The notes: generated by a model from the letters alone, not told the origin. Positions 23,977 through 34,871 are shown, counted from the first letter of the stretch. The stretch is 64,000 nucleotides of DNA from Chrysogorgia sp. JL179-B06 (GCA_035772405.1 JAYKKM010000052.1:1067501-1131500), one strand, 5' to 3'. Made by a program: numbers and translations.

Positions 23977-24365
23977 GAGTTTATGTGGAGGTTACCGTGC
24001 TCCACGGCAGTTCACGATATCGAAAGTTAACCAGTTTCAAACTAGGAACACACAATCCTGTCTACAACGAAGCCTTGTTGTTTGACCTAAAAGGCCTCTT
24101 CATCAGCGATGTGCGACTGCAAACTACGGTTTTTCAGAAGGTATCAGTCGGCTCGGAAATACCACTGGGTAGAGTCCTGCTTGGAAAAGACGTTGGTGGA
24201 AGCGAAGAATCTCATTGGTTGGAGACACTGACGGCGGCAAAAGCCATTGCGCAGTGGCATAAACTACAGCCTTGTCCTACCGTGAGACATCTACTACAAA
24301 GGATCCCAATAGTGAGAACCAAGGAGCTGCGATCATCATTTGGGGTTCCAAGAGGACGGAAATAG
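23977..24365 (+). CDS. Synaptotagmin-like gene, last exon (C2B end and C-terminus)
   Basis: Completes the C2B domain: VYVEVTVLHGSSRYRKLTSF, KLGTHNPVYNEALLFDL, VRLQTTVFQKVSVGSEIPLG, RVLLGKDVGGSEESHWLETL and AIAQWHKLQPC. The G-x-GSEESHW...IAQWHxLQ block is the signature end of synaptotagmin C2B. The acceptor is TATATTCCAG|G; the stop TAG is at 24363-24365. About 35 residues follow the WHKL motif, ending FGVPRGRK. The acidic loop-3 residues are absent (FQKVSVGSE instead of YDKIGKND), so C2B also looks calcium-independent. The paralogue within the synaptotagmin family is not resolved. Confidence 0.87.
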
Positions 24366-24720
24366 TGATACGAATTTCACTCAATTGAATGAGAGATACA
24401 TAACCATATATGGACAATTTCCAATAAATATATAACATAGATACAAAGTCCGCCATTATAAAAATCTTGATATGATCTCGTGGTAATATTTTAACTTTTT
24501 AGAAAAAGTCGTCGTCGGCCAATTTCGGACTTGTTGAAATATTACTAGAAAATATTGCGGTCACATTTTATTATTGATTCCACAGAATTCTGATTGCCTC
24601 TGGAAAATTCCTCCTCCCCCGCTAAACTAGAACGTGTTGTACACTAATTAAGATCTGTTAATGACACGGACCAACTGCATTGATCTTACGTTTAATCTTG
24701 TTTGACTGGACAGATAGAAT

Positions 24721-25197
24721 ATGAATACAAGTTCCCAGCAAATTGCGCGCGAAATATCGCCATACCAATTAATAATAAAAACGTGCGCAGGTTTTATAGA
24801 AAATATATTTACTGCTATAGTATGGTACTGTGCACAATCAGCTGTCCTCAAGGGTATACCTATTGTTAGCAAATTCTATAAATTTGCAGTAAGGAAACGT
24901 CTCATTCTCTCACTCGCAGTCCTTCACACGATTTTTACTTGGTCGAGACGGGTATATCCACGACGATATGAAAACGAACAAGAATCCGCAATAGAAAACT
25001 GGGGAAACAAATCAACAGCACGTTCGCATATAGAAAATTGTTCGAAATACACTGTAGGAGACATAAATAAGGTTGGCTCGCAAGCCATCATGGAATACAA
25101 CAGTATCCGAAGCGTCTCAAGATACATAAGGACGGTGCAAGTAGGAAGCGGAGAAATTCTAAAAGAAAAGTGCTGTTGGACAGCCAGGGTAATATGA
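24721..25197 (+). CDS. Unrecognised 158-codon ORF
   Basis: An ATG-started ORF 355 bp downstream of the synaptotagmin-like stop, in mostly non-coding AT-rich DNA. It opens MNTSSQQIAREISPY, contains two moderately hydrophobic stretches (around FIENIFTAIVWYCAQSAV and RLILSLAVLHTIFTW), then a polar region. Near its end, TGGACAGCCAGG|GTAATA looks like a splice donor, so it may be a first exon. I recognise no domain and see no internal repeats. It could be a lineage-specific gene or chance. Confidence 0.35.
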   Translation: MNTSSQQIAREISPYQLIIKTCAGFIENIFTAIVWYCAQSAVLKGIPIVSKFYKFAVRKRLILSLAVLHTIFTWSRRVYPRRYENEQESAIENWGNKSTARSHIENCSKYTVGDINKVGSQAIMEYNSIRSVSRYIRTVQVGSGEILKEKCCWTARVI

Positions 25198-25257
25198 GTT
25201 CTGATTATCGTATCCGATTTTTCGTAGCTAATTCTCGTTTTCTTTGTGAATTCTCAT

Positions 25258-25290
25258 GATGGTTGGTGACCTGCTAGTACACCAACCATC
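25258..25290. repeat. Perfect 11-bp hairpin
   Basis: GATGGTTGGTG and CACCAACCATC with an 11-nt loop. Confidence 0.6.
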
Positions 25291-25984
25291 AATAAGCTTC
25301 TTGTTACTGGTGTATCGACTGGTGTACAAGCATTTAAGATGAAAATATTTTACGTTTGAGCGTAGCGAATTAGAACGTAAGTGTTAATTCATTCAACATC
25401 GAGACCCGTCTGCAGTTGACGAAAATTTGCATCATTGTTTTCGCTGCTAAATAATATAATTCTACAGCAGGCAACACTTCGTGATTTGTGGAGAAAGGTT
25501 TTCTGAACTGGCCTCTAGTAGCTTCGGTTTTGACTAAAATATGCTACAGCAAGGCAAGTACGTTATAAAGTTATGATTTTCATGTATGTTTGTTCTGACT
25601 TACTTATTGTACGTATCGTATCATATCATTAGATTTCTTGTTAGGTGGTTTTCTCTAGTAAATTCAATAATATAGGCGGGTAGCTCGTTGAACTTTCCTT
25701 CTCAAACTCATTAATAATTCATGAACCAAAAACAAAATAATTTAATGTTTAATTAGTGTTTTGAAACCGGAGGATCTCGTGATGACGTTTTGAAATATTT
25801 CAAAGTCCTTGGACTTCGTATTAGGATGACAATTTTAAATAAAATTGCATGATCATTAATATTCTCGGGTGAAGTTTCATATAAATCCAGAAATGACGTC
25901 CCATAGACTATCGGTAGTAAAATTCGAAATTAAAATCAGCTGTTATTTCTAAAATGAAGCATTATCGTAAGAGTTAGGGTTAGT
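25291..25984. other. No gene recognised
   Basis: AT-rich intergenic sequence; nothing supported. Confidence 0.4.
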
Positions 25985-26155
25985 ATAGCCCTTTAAGCGG
26001 TTGCTATTAATAGCTCAAAATGCGGACAAACAAACCCAATTTGACTCGCAAATGATTGCAAATGAGCTATTTTCTTTTGTTATGGCCGCAAGAATTATGG
26101 GTAAATGCGGACAGACATGGGTACTGACGTCATCTCGACAAAGTGCTATTAGGTG
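25985..26155 (-). repeat. Dispersed repeat, family of GCTCATTTGCAATCATTTG, copy 1
   Basis: On the minus strand: AGATGACGTCAGTACCCATG, then ATAACAAAAGAAAATAGCTC, TTTGCAATCATTTG and TTGAGCTATTAATAGCAACC. The same order occurs at 41450-41582 and 44745-44912 on the plus strand, so three copies exist here. Confidence 0.7.
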
Positions 26156-28024
26156 TCGGGTTAGGGTTAGGATTAGGACTATTATTAATTTTGGGGTTAG
26201 GACTATGTTTTAAATTCGGGATACTTATATGAAACGTCAGCCATATTCTCTATATAAAACGGTCTGGTCATTTCAATGAACAAGGAAATTTTATCGGGTA
26301 TAAAGCCTATGCATTTGATGAAATACGTACACGTTATTGGACAATATGCCTAATTTAAATGCAGTTTAAAATGCCCCTGCGACGGAATATCACATTACGT
26401 TTCATGGCATTTTTTTGTTACAGAACATCATTTCAGGTTAATAATGTTTTCATTTGCCAAAAAAATGAACAACATACATTCTATCACAAGAAATTTCGCC
26501 CGAATTTTGTCCGCCATTGCTCAAAACTTGTTCCAGACGAGCCCGCGAATCCACAGCAGAGTATGTGATTCCACAGAAGAGTATGAGACTCAACACGTGA
26601 CAAAGCTTTAATGAGGTATACGTCAAGTTACAAAAGAAAGAAAGCTACTAAGGGGGGTAGCTTTATATTCATACACAACTAGCCACGTGTTGAGTTCCTC
26701 TAATCGCAATCTAAGCGTCCGCAACATGTTCGAGTAATGGCGGCTGTATAATCTCGTATAAAAACAGTCTGAAAAGGCGAATTCCCATGCTCGCAATTGC
26801 TTGAAATTTGGCAAGTTAAGTAAGAACACCATTGCTCTTTACAAATATGTAAAAATTCGGCATACCAAAAATGTGATCACAGGGGCACTTTAAGGAATAA
26901 CATGAAATGAAAAGATGTGGTAGAAGCCGTAAAAACCGAAAGAGATTAGGAAAGGAAAAGTGGCTATGCATTTGCCAATGGCAAATCACACTCTTACATC
27001 CGACACGATAGAAACAAACTGTTAAAAGCTTTCGGAACAAGAATATTGACTGACGGATGTTTTCAGTAATATCTCTAATTTGCATAACTAAGTAAAATGT
27101 TTACATAACGGAACTAACAGTTTCAGAATAAATATTCTAAACGTTCAGGTTTGCATTCACTAAGATACGCTAATGATATACACCGCATTAATATATTCAA
27201 GATGGCGCTTGTTTTCTAAAAAATTTTACTAACAAATCGCATTCTGGCGTGCTCCCTTACACTAAGTTAGTCAATATCGCTTTCATATCTGGCAGATACT
27301 TACATTTAATACGGATTGGACAGGCAAGTAAATAATATTATAAAGACAGTCAGTTTTTAATAAAACGTTAATAAATACGAAGAAGAAGAAGCTAGATAGA
27401 TCAAACAAACAAAACAATAAAGTCGTATTTTGTTCACCTTCAAGAATACCAAGTACATTTGTTCAGCCTGTGCGTAAACAATTCATGGACCAGTAGTCAT
27501 ATATATTTTATTATTATTATTCATGTGTAAGGGTTGGCACTAGTTCTTAACCAATCAGATTGTAGTAAATATTTGAATTGACCAATCAGAGAAGAGTTGA
27601 TTCTCTGAGATTCGGGGGTGTCCTAAAAAATCTCCAGCTGTGCCCGTTATCCTAATATTATCCGTAATCAGGGGGGAAGTCAATTCAAATATACTTATTG
27701 CAAATCAGACAATGGTTGTTGAGCTAATGCCAATCCCTTGCATATTTGTTTTGTAGAAGTTGTCTTTTTTTCGAGAAAACATGTTTCTTGTTCGAAGGTG
27801 GATGTTGTGAGAATGATGAAAAAAAATGTGGGAAAAAAATTATTGTAAAATAGATGTGGTGAATTGTATTTATAACAAAAAAATGAATGTGATTTGAAAA
27901 AAATAGTATTTAATTAAGAAAATGAAAGTGAGAGCGACGCTCTTTATTTATTAACTGTAGCACCTTTTTTATTAGCGTGTCTTGCCCATAATTCTGAACT
28001 TTTAGATATAATATATTTTGCATA
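26156..28024. other. No gene recognised
   Basis: AT-rich. Contains short TTAGGGTTAGG strings (26160-26175) that are too brief to be telomeric and a short AGAAGAAGAAG stretch (27379). No supported exon. Confidence 0.4.
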
Positions 28025-28205
28025 GCAGCATGTTTTATTTTTTATTGTCCGAAACATAATCCTCAAGGTAGAATTGAAAATAATAATTTAAACGATATTG
28101 ATCTTAATCGCGTCATACGTGGTTTTAATTGTGATTATAGTCAGGATAATAGATATTGTAATTATAAAACTTGTAAGCAAAAATCCACCTTTTTTTTGCT
28201 AACCC
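28025..28205 (+). CDS. Cys/Asn-rich coding-like fragment
   Basis: One frame is open for about 55 codons and reads as real protein: FYCPKHNPQGRIENNNLND, IDLNRVIRGFNCDYSQDNRY, CNYKTCKQKST, then a stop. The spaced cysteines and non-random composition suggest an exon or a transposon ORF remnant. No family recognised. Confidence 0.3.
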
Positions 28206-29438
28206 TGTAAACGATTATATTTTCATTTATCAAAATTTTGAGATGTGAAAATTTTTTCGATATACGAACTCCTACAACGCAAATAATTCATTCATTCCTG
28301 TCCAGTTTTTGTAGGTTATGGCGGTAGAAGGTCCGAGATTCGCATCCATGGCGTTAGTGCGGGCAAGATAACCGACGGATAAACGCCGATTTTTGAAGCG
28401 TGTGTTACGTTGTGCGTTGACCATAGGCGCTTAGAGTGAGGCGACCGAAAGCTGCGCTGGCTTTCCTGATTCGCGTTATTATATCTGCAGCGTCGATCCT
28501 ACCGTCGTTGCTGAAGACACAGAGTCACAGATATGTAAATTTTACAGTGAGTCACATAGAGCGCAAAAAGATGCTGCTTATGGAGTTGCTCGTCTAGCGT
28601 TTCCCGACCTCTTAATATATACAACAATGATATTCAAACTATATTCAGTTACAGGTTTAATTAGATCTGATCTACGATCGACCAAATGACAATTTCTAGA
28701 GATCACTTTCGTCAATACTTAGCGCACTCTGTTAATGACGGGAATTTAAAATGCCCATTGTCCTTTTGTCATTACTAAAATGTTGGCATAAAATTTTATT
28801 CGAATTACCCAATTTTCAAGTTTAGTTTCTACTCGATAAGTAGAATAATCATTTTAATATTTTTGCCCTATGACTATGTAACTCACGGTAAAATGGGCGC
28901 CAAGGATCATATGTAAATTATGTATCGCTTGTCTGAAACACTGTGTTATCAAACACTGTGGCGCGTGTTCTTGGCAGAGAGCAACGAGAGCAAAGTCATG
29001 AATCGGCGAAAAGCAGTTCTTTACGCGAGTTAGCCTTCAAGCGGCGGCCATTTTGTCGTTAATTTCTGGTAATGTATGACTTGGCGGAACGAGCGAAGGT
29101 GTCTATCAAACACTGTGCGTCTTCTTGGCAGAGAGCAAGTAAGCAGTTCTTTATATATACAGTATGATTGTGTATTATGCAGTGGTATAGATGTTCATAC
29201 TGAACCTTGGTAAACTCTGTTCTTTTAAACACGAGCATAATCTTATAAAAATATTAGTCATACCTATATATAGCACAATATAAGAGCACGAACATGAATG
29301 GCGTGAAATCCAGATTACATGTATATGACCTCGACTTGGAGCCATTGTTTCGGGCAAAATAAGCTCTCAATAAATCATGTATAGTCTCGTGCTCTTTTTT
29401 AAACCATTACTGCGTTTTCTTTACTACAGGTTACAATC
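28206..29438. other. No gene recognised; local duplication
   Basis: A segment near 28942-29030 (ATCAAACACTGTGGCG, TTCTTGGCAGAGAGCAA, AGCAGTTCTTTA) is repeated in shorter form at 29104-29150. The rest is AT-rich with no supported exon. Confidence 0.45.
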
Positions 29439-30321
29439 ATGTAAACGTCAGAAAACGTCAGAGAGGGAGTCTACCTCACGTTAACTGTTCTCTCTTTCCT
29501 CTTTAATGGCACCTTCTTGATCGTTGTTTGTAAAAACTGGACACTGCTAAAACGAAGGAGGATTACCTATCACGTCACGAACCTTGCTATTGTAGATTCA
29601 ATATACGGAGCAAATACATTTGGTCATCACATTTCATTAATGCTAGCTGGAAGGAAGACCGCGTTGAGTTCAGTGTTCACGACAATTACATGGACGGCAT
29701 GTCTAACGTCTTTACTAGCCGTGTGTCTGATGGCCATTGAGCGGACGGTATGCATCAAGAAGCCTCACACTTGGGCCCAAATTCTTCCAATGAAAAGAAT
29801 CCTCATGGTCATGACAGGGAATTGGGTTCTCGCGCTAGCACTGGCAATTTTCATGTATTTCTACAGGTCGACAATGACGTTTGTCTGGTTAGTTTTCGCT
29901 TGCATCCCATGCACCTTTGTGACTGCAGTTTTGTATATCAATATCTACTTGACGATCAGGAAAACAAAGTCAAACGAAGTAGATGATGAAAGCCAGCAGA
30001 ATTCGCCGGCCGAGGCGATCAACGAAATACGAAACAACCTGATGCAACAGAAAGTTGGTAGTTTTGTTCTTATTCTGGCCATGGTAATGCTAATAACCAT
30101 GTCACCCTTTTTCCTTACCCAAACAGTCGTATATATGCATGCTATTGTTCGCGCTAAACTGCAAGTTTATAGAAACTGTAAAGGAGGTAAAGCAATATTT
30201 CTCCACATTGTTAATTATGAATTTCGTCGTCAATCCGATATTCTATGTTTGGAGAATAAGTATGTATCGCAAGGCGTTTTGGAGAATGTGTGGAAGAGCT
30301 GACAGTCATGAGAACTCATAA
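29439..30321 (+). pseudogene. Rhodopsin-like (class A) GPCR, disabled
   Basis: A seven-transmembrane receptor read from ATG 29439. TM1 is GVYLTLTVLSFLFNGTFLIV, TM2 begins TYHVTNLAIVDSIYG, TM3 ends LLAVCLMAIERTVCIKKP (ERT in place of DRY), TM4 contains ILMVMTGNWVLALALAIF, TM5 WLVFACIPCTFVTAVLYINI, and TM6 VGSFVLILAMVMLITMSPFF. TM7 NFVVNPIFYVWRISMYRKAF (NPxxY) lies one frame over. Two lesions are visible: TAA directly after the ATG (29442) and a shift of +1 between about 30140 and 30175. It is single-exon like many cnidarian GPCRs. Without these changes it would be about 290 residues. An upstream exon bypassing the first stop cannot be excluded. Ligand unknown. Confidence 0.78.
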
Positions 30322-30439
30322 GGGAAATGGTTCTGCAACACAACGTAATTCTTGTAATTTTTGTGCATATTGCACACACTTTATAGTTATGTATGTATAT
30401 GAATATGTGAATAGCACATGTATATATGTGAATATGTCT

Positions 30440-30445
30440 CACACG

Positions 30446-30480
<35 letters not shown>
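30440..30480. repeat. Microsatellite (CA)n
   Basis: About 20 CA units. Confidence 0.95.
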
Positions 30481-30481
<1 letters not shown>

Positions 30482-30482
<1 letters not shown>

Positions 30483-30575
30483 CACTGTAAAAACAGATTG
30501 GTTGAAACAACCAATTTGATAGGTTGTCTCAGATGCATAACCAATTTGAATGGTTAAATTAACCAAATATTAATA
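30482..30575. mobile_element. CACTGTAAAAA-type element end with palindromic units
   Basis: CACTGTAAAAACAGA is followed by the palindrome TTGGTTGAAACAACCAA and diverged inverted units (AACCAATTTGAATGGTTAA). The CACTCTAAAAAATAAGG start of the array at 54970 has the same plan. Confidence 0.5.
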
Positions 30576-31173
30576 TACCAATACCATCAAAACAGGCGAC
30601 AGATGAGGACGCCACAGAGTCGTGAAGGTCGTTAACGTAGAGTAGGAAGAGAACTGGTCCGAGAATAGATCCTTGAGGAACTCCTGAAGTAACTGGAAGG
30701 GTAGATGAAGTCGCACCTGGAATAGTGACGCGCTGTTTCCGTCCCAACAAGTAAGAACAAAACCAGGAGTGGAGGTTTCCGTCGATATTTATATCGCGTA
30801 GTTTTCTTAGTATCACGCTGTGTCGAACTCTATCAAACGCTTTACTCATATCTATCGATAGATTATATCCGTTTGATTCCCCATGTCAAGTTGGTGGCCA
30901 ATACATTCCAGAACCTGTACCAGTTGTGTAGAGCACGACTTTCCAGGAATAAATCCGTGTTGGTTTGGGTTGATGTACTGTAACAGATTACAGATGGTAT
31001 CTTATCTTAGTCAATACACAGCGTTCTAGTAGTTTTGAAATGTTTGAGAGTAGGGAAATTGGCCGGTAGTTCTCAGCGTAATCTTTGTCTCCTTTTTTAA
31101 ACACGGGTACGATATTACTTGTTTTCCATTCATCAGGAAAGCAGCCGTTTTGCAATGATAAGTTGAATAACAA
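30559..31173 (-). pseudogene. LINE-C reverse transcriptase fragments
   Basis: In two pieces: LFNLSLQNGCFPDEWKTSNI, VPVFKKGDKDYAENYRPISL and LLSNISKLLERCV (31173-30988), then MSKAFDRVRHSVILRKLRDI, HSWFCSYLLGRKQRVTIPG and VTSGVPQGSILGPVLFLLYV (30849-30559). These are RT blocks 1 to 4 with the GVPQGSILGP signature. The catalytic FADD block is missing. Confidence 0.85.
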
Positions 31174-31288
31174 ACATAGTGAGGGGGCAATCTGGTCAGC
31201 AGTTTCTTTTAAAATTCTGTTCGGTATGCCGCGTCGGGTCCAGTGGCTTTGTGCACATTTAACGCTCTTAAGAGTGACAGGATTACTT

Positions 31289-32515
31289 CTATACTGTCAG
31301 TTTGATGTCTGATAGAGTATTTTGATTTACAGATGATTTCTGGGTCTCATGTATTGGTGCGAGAGTTTCCGTGTGAAATATAGAAGAGAAATATCTGTTG
31401 AAAAGGTCAGCAATCGATTTTGGACCGGACGCAACAGTTCTGCGTGCATCGCCATTAGCGTTTGCCATTGAAATGGATTCCGGTAAGCTTGATTTTTTTG
31501 ACGAAAGCTTGAACACTGACCAGAAGCGTTTTGGGTTGAATTTTAGCTCCAAGGATAAAGAGCTGAAGAAGTTTTCTCGTCCTATGGAGATCAGATGTTT
31601 AACTTGACTTCTGAGGTCTTTATATTTTTTACGCAGGTATGCACTTGGGGCATGTTTCAACTTTTTGCGGAATGATTCCTTTAGATGGATGGCGTGTAGG
31701 ATTTCACCGGAAATCCATGGCGGGTTGTTATTTCTTTTCAACTGCTTCATTGGAACAAATTGTGAAATTATCGTTTTGAAGGTATTTTTCCATTTTGACC
31801 AATTTTCATTAATATACTCAAGGATAGGTCTATAACAGCAGAGATATTTTGTGCTTGAATCGCAGTGCGAAGACCGTTAAAGTTAGCCTGCCGGTAGTCG
31901 TACACGAAACTGTGAGTCATTCTAGGAGCTTTGATTTTCATTTCGATTTCAAACAGTGTGATGGCGTGATCTGTGAATATGCCAGCGTCATTTGGCGAAA
32001 TCGTCTCACGAATCGATACGAGGTCAGGCGAGCTCGTGATGACGAGATCAAGCACGTTATTGCAACGGGTTAGCGCGGTCGATAATTGAGTTAAAAAATA
32101 GTCATTCAAAATTTCCGTAAATTCTGGCAACATCTTCAGTCCCAACGGTGTTTTCTATAGACTCCCAGTTGATGTTAGGAAGATTAAAATCCCCACCAAT
32201 TACAACTTTATCATACGTATCGCGTGTTTTTTGCGTGTTTTTTGTAGAAAGTCACTAAATTCGATACGCCAACTTGAGTCAGAACTAGGAGGTCGGTGAA
32301 CACGCACAAAGAATAAATTTACCGTTGGTAGATGTAACTTCACATGAAACGATTTCCACCTTCGTGGGAATATGAACGTGTTTAATTGAATGAAATAATG
32401 AAGTTCTTACAGCTAATAGTACTCCTCCCCCACGAGATGCTTGTCTGTGTTTCCGGAAAATAATAAAGTCCGTGTCTGCAGGATTTCGTTGTCTAGGATA
32501 TTTTTGGTAAGCCAC
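31289..32515 (-). pseudogene. LINE-C AP endonuclease and linker fragments
   Basis: Frames in order on the minus strand: FIIFRKHRQASRGGGVLLAV, RTSLFHSIKHVHIP; then LSTALTRCNNVLDLVITSSP, NDAGIFTDHAITLFEIEM (SDH block changed to TDH) and YDYRQANFNGLRTAI; then KRNNNPPWISGEILHAIHLK, AYLRKKYKDLRSQVKHLI and FNPKRFWSVFKLSSKKSSLP. These are standard segments linking LINE endonuclease to RT. Frameshifts separate the three pieces. Confidence 0.8.
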
Positions 32516-32536
32516 GTTTCCGTAATAAACGCCACA

Positions 32537-32827
32537 TCAAGGTTTTCGTTGTAGACTAGATTTTGTAAGGTTGGATTTCTTGTGAGCACTTTTTAGGCTT
32601 CGCGCGTTAAGAAGAGCACAATATACGGAAGAATGCGAGTTGACCTGATGACCATCATCTGTAGGGTTTACTCTTGTAACGCTTTGCATTCTTTCAATCT
32701 TTGGTCCCGGGTTACTTTCTATATCACCACATAAAGATAAGAGGATTGTTGCTATGGATGCATTAAGGAGATGTTTCAATTTTTTGAATATTAGTGTTTC
32801 ATTGTTTGGCTGGCTAGATGTAGGCAA
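32537..32827 (-). pseudogene. LINE-C ORF2 N-terminus with 2A-like motif
   Basis: Encodes ASIATILLSLCGDIESNPGP (motif DIESNPGP at 32725-32702), matching the 2A consensus D(V/I)ExNPGP preceded by a hydrophobic leucine-rich stretch. After the motif comes VYCALLNARSLKSAHKKS, the first endonuclease block. 2A-like peptides are documented at the N-termini of some AP-endonuclease LINEs, where they cause ribosomal skipping. A frame change after 32540 separates it from the downstream endonuclease. Confidence 0.8.
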
Positions 32828-32890
32828 AAAAGTACTTCAAAATACCATAGCTAAAGTAATCTTGGATCGGCCTAAAACACCTCCAGCACA

Positions 32891-33091
32891 ATGGTGTTAT
32901 CTTCATTAAACTGGAATGATCTTTATATAAGAAGACTTTTTCATCGTTGTTCATTTGTCTTTAAATCTGAACTGAATATTTATTCTTATAATATTAGGCG
33001 AAAAAGTAGCCTACGATTACTTCTATGTAAGACCAAAGACCAACTGGGGTCAACAAAGAACTTCATATCTCTTTATAAAGGACTGGTATAA
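32891..33091 (+). pseudogene. LINE C-terminal tail fragment
   Basis: Plus-strand text LSSLNWNDLYIRRLFHRCSF, YSYNIRRKSSLRLLLCKTK and STKNFISLYKGLV follows the pattern of the last 70 residues of many CR1/Jockey-like LINE proteins (LNWxPLxxRRxxHRC; YNTRRKxxLRLPxxKT). It is isolated, without an RT, between LINE-C and LINE-D. Confidence 0.55.
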
Positions 33092-33260
33092 TTTACCTTT
33101 ATTTGTTAGAAATTTGACCTCCTATTTTATTTTTAAGTTTATTTTTAAATTTACTTTTTCGCGAGATATTGTCAATAAGCGTGTTCATAATCTCGACTGC
33201 GCACACGATCTTCATCGGGATAAAACTTAGTTTGATAATACCTTTTAGTACCTTGTCACG

Positions 33261-34225
33261 ATGAGCAGTCGTGTGCCAAGTGCCTCCTCTGAAAATTTGA
33301 ACTATCGGGCTAGTGCTGTACTTTTAACCTTTTTTAACAATAATGTCTGCAAAGAACTTGTTAACATGGTCTATGATGGCAAACGGCTGCAATGGACTCA
33401 CGATTTTCCCTCTTTGAAGAAAGTTATAAACGAATCAATCGGCCTTCAAGGGAAATGGTCTTCTCCTGGAGGGAGCTCAAAGAGGTTTACAGGTTTAAAC
33501 GTCGAGTTGAGTTTAACATGGTACCAAGGGAAGAAAAATACTTTGCTGTTTCAAGGAAAGGACGGCATCTATATGTACGGGATAGATGCATAGTCATCTG
33601 TCAGACAAGAGATAGTTTGCCGTGTACGAAGCCATCCGTTCGACTTGATGAGCCGCCCAGTATACCGGATTACGTTAATAGCGAAGATACAGAGGACATT
33701 ACCGAAGTCTCAGTCGCATCAACGCCGAAGTTGCCTTTCAGCGAGGTCCTTGCAGATCATGGAGCCAGGGTTACTTCAGATCCCGTAAACAATTTTCCGT
33801 CTCTGTTGACCGATTGTCACTGCCCTTGTGGTATTTTAACTGCTGACCTTGAAGGAGTTAAACTCGACATTGTCATCTTACAGAATAAAATCGATAGAAT
33901 AACAAGCGCCGAGGTTTTGAACTCTGAAGAAGATAACGGCGAAATAACCCGGCTCATATGTGAACTCTCCAACGAGAAAGAGAAAAATAAAAAACTGAAA
34001 TCTGACCTTTGCTTAGTTGTAAGAGAGAGGAACTCCGAAGTCGATGAGCTAAATCAGACTATCAATTCCCTGGAGAATAAAATCATTAAGATTGAAGAAA
34101 CAAACGATTCTCTCAGGCTTGCAATTACTCTAATCACACAAGACAACACGTCAAATAAAAACGAAGGAGAACAATGCAGTTCGAACGAAAATCCTTGGGT
34201 AAAAGCTTGTCTGCATGTCGTCTAG
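33261..34225 (+). pseudogene. LINE-D ORF1 protein, one frameshift
   Basis: It starts MSSRVPSASSENLNYRASAV (ATG 33261) and changes frame between about 33400 and 33465. It then continues SWRELKEVYRFKRRVEFNMV, YFAVSRKGRHLYVRDRCIV and a charged region. A C-terminal coiled coil follows (EITRLICELSNEKEKNKKLK, VDELNQTINSLENKIIKIEE). A coiled-coil ORF1 fits the RNA-chaperone role known for LINE ORF1 proteins. Its stop overlaps the next ATG within ATGTCGTCTAG (34215-34225). Confidence 0.6.
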
Positions 34226-34871
34226 AAAAGTCTGCCGGGAATTACCCAAAAGTAAAATAACAAACAATACTTCGAATCAAAGCCAGAGTTGCACTAATAG
34301 ATTTTCCGTTTTAAAAGATCTGCATAACGTCAATATTAATAATGTTAATACGTGCGATGGTACCAATAATGAATGCGCGGTTAATCAAGTAACGGCAGTT
34401 GGCACTGGAAAAGTGCATTCAACCAAGATTTTAAAAGAAAACCCACCTAACCAATCGAAGGAAATTCAACAGAAGGAACTTCGAGCCCGGAAAGAATTTC
34501 AAGCACAGAAGAAACTTCGAGCACAGAAAGAACTCGCAACGAGGAAAGATTTACAAATGGTGCAATCAATTGAAAGCACTCCTGTTTCTTCGACAAGGCG
34601 ACTAACTAGCGGTGCGAGTCAAGGGACTACTGGCGTTAACATAAGAAAGTGCGAAAATCATACTAATCAGATTCAATGTTCGCTTGTCCATGACCAAAAA
34701 CAATCAACAGAACAGTGCGCTAACAAAGAAGTCAAAATCAGTCATAATCCCAAAAGAAAAGTCGGCACAATAGTGAGAATTGGTGATTCAATTTTAAATA
34801 ATTGGAACACCGCAAAGTTGCCCAAAGGAAGAAGTCTTCTTCATTGTCTCAAGTCCTCAATTCCCTTATGA
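34215..34871 (+). pseudogene. LINE-D ORF2 N-terminal extension ending at TGA
   Basis: A 218-codon stretch starting at the ATG inside the ORF1 stop. It is polar, with a Glu/Lys/Arg repeat (KELRARKEFQAQKKLRAQKE) and a final GTIVRIGDSILNNWNTAKL that resembles the start of an SGNH/esterase-like GDS motif. The stop TGA (34869-34871) is in the same frame as the EN-RT ORF that follows. One codon thus separates this segment from it. Confidence 0.55.

Larger units (their letters stand above)
30576..32870 (-). mobile_element. CR1-like LINE (LINE-C), 3'-truncated and decayed
   Basis: Minus-strand LINE with a 2A-like N-terminus, AP endonuclease, RT blocks 1 to 4, and then an abrupt end before the FADD block at about 30580. 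Loss of the 3' rather than the 5' end is unusual for LINEs and implies later deletion or replacement. Each ORF is interrupted. Confidence 0.75.

Noticed and set aside
26155..26178. Telomeric repeat (TTAGGG)n
   Set aside because: Only two to three irregular units here and at 42480-42522; too short and imperfect for an interstitial telomere.
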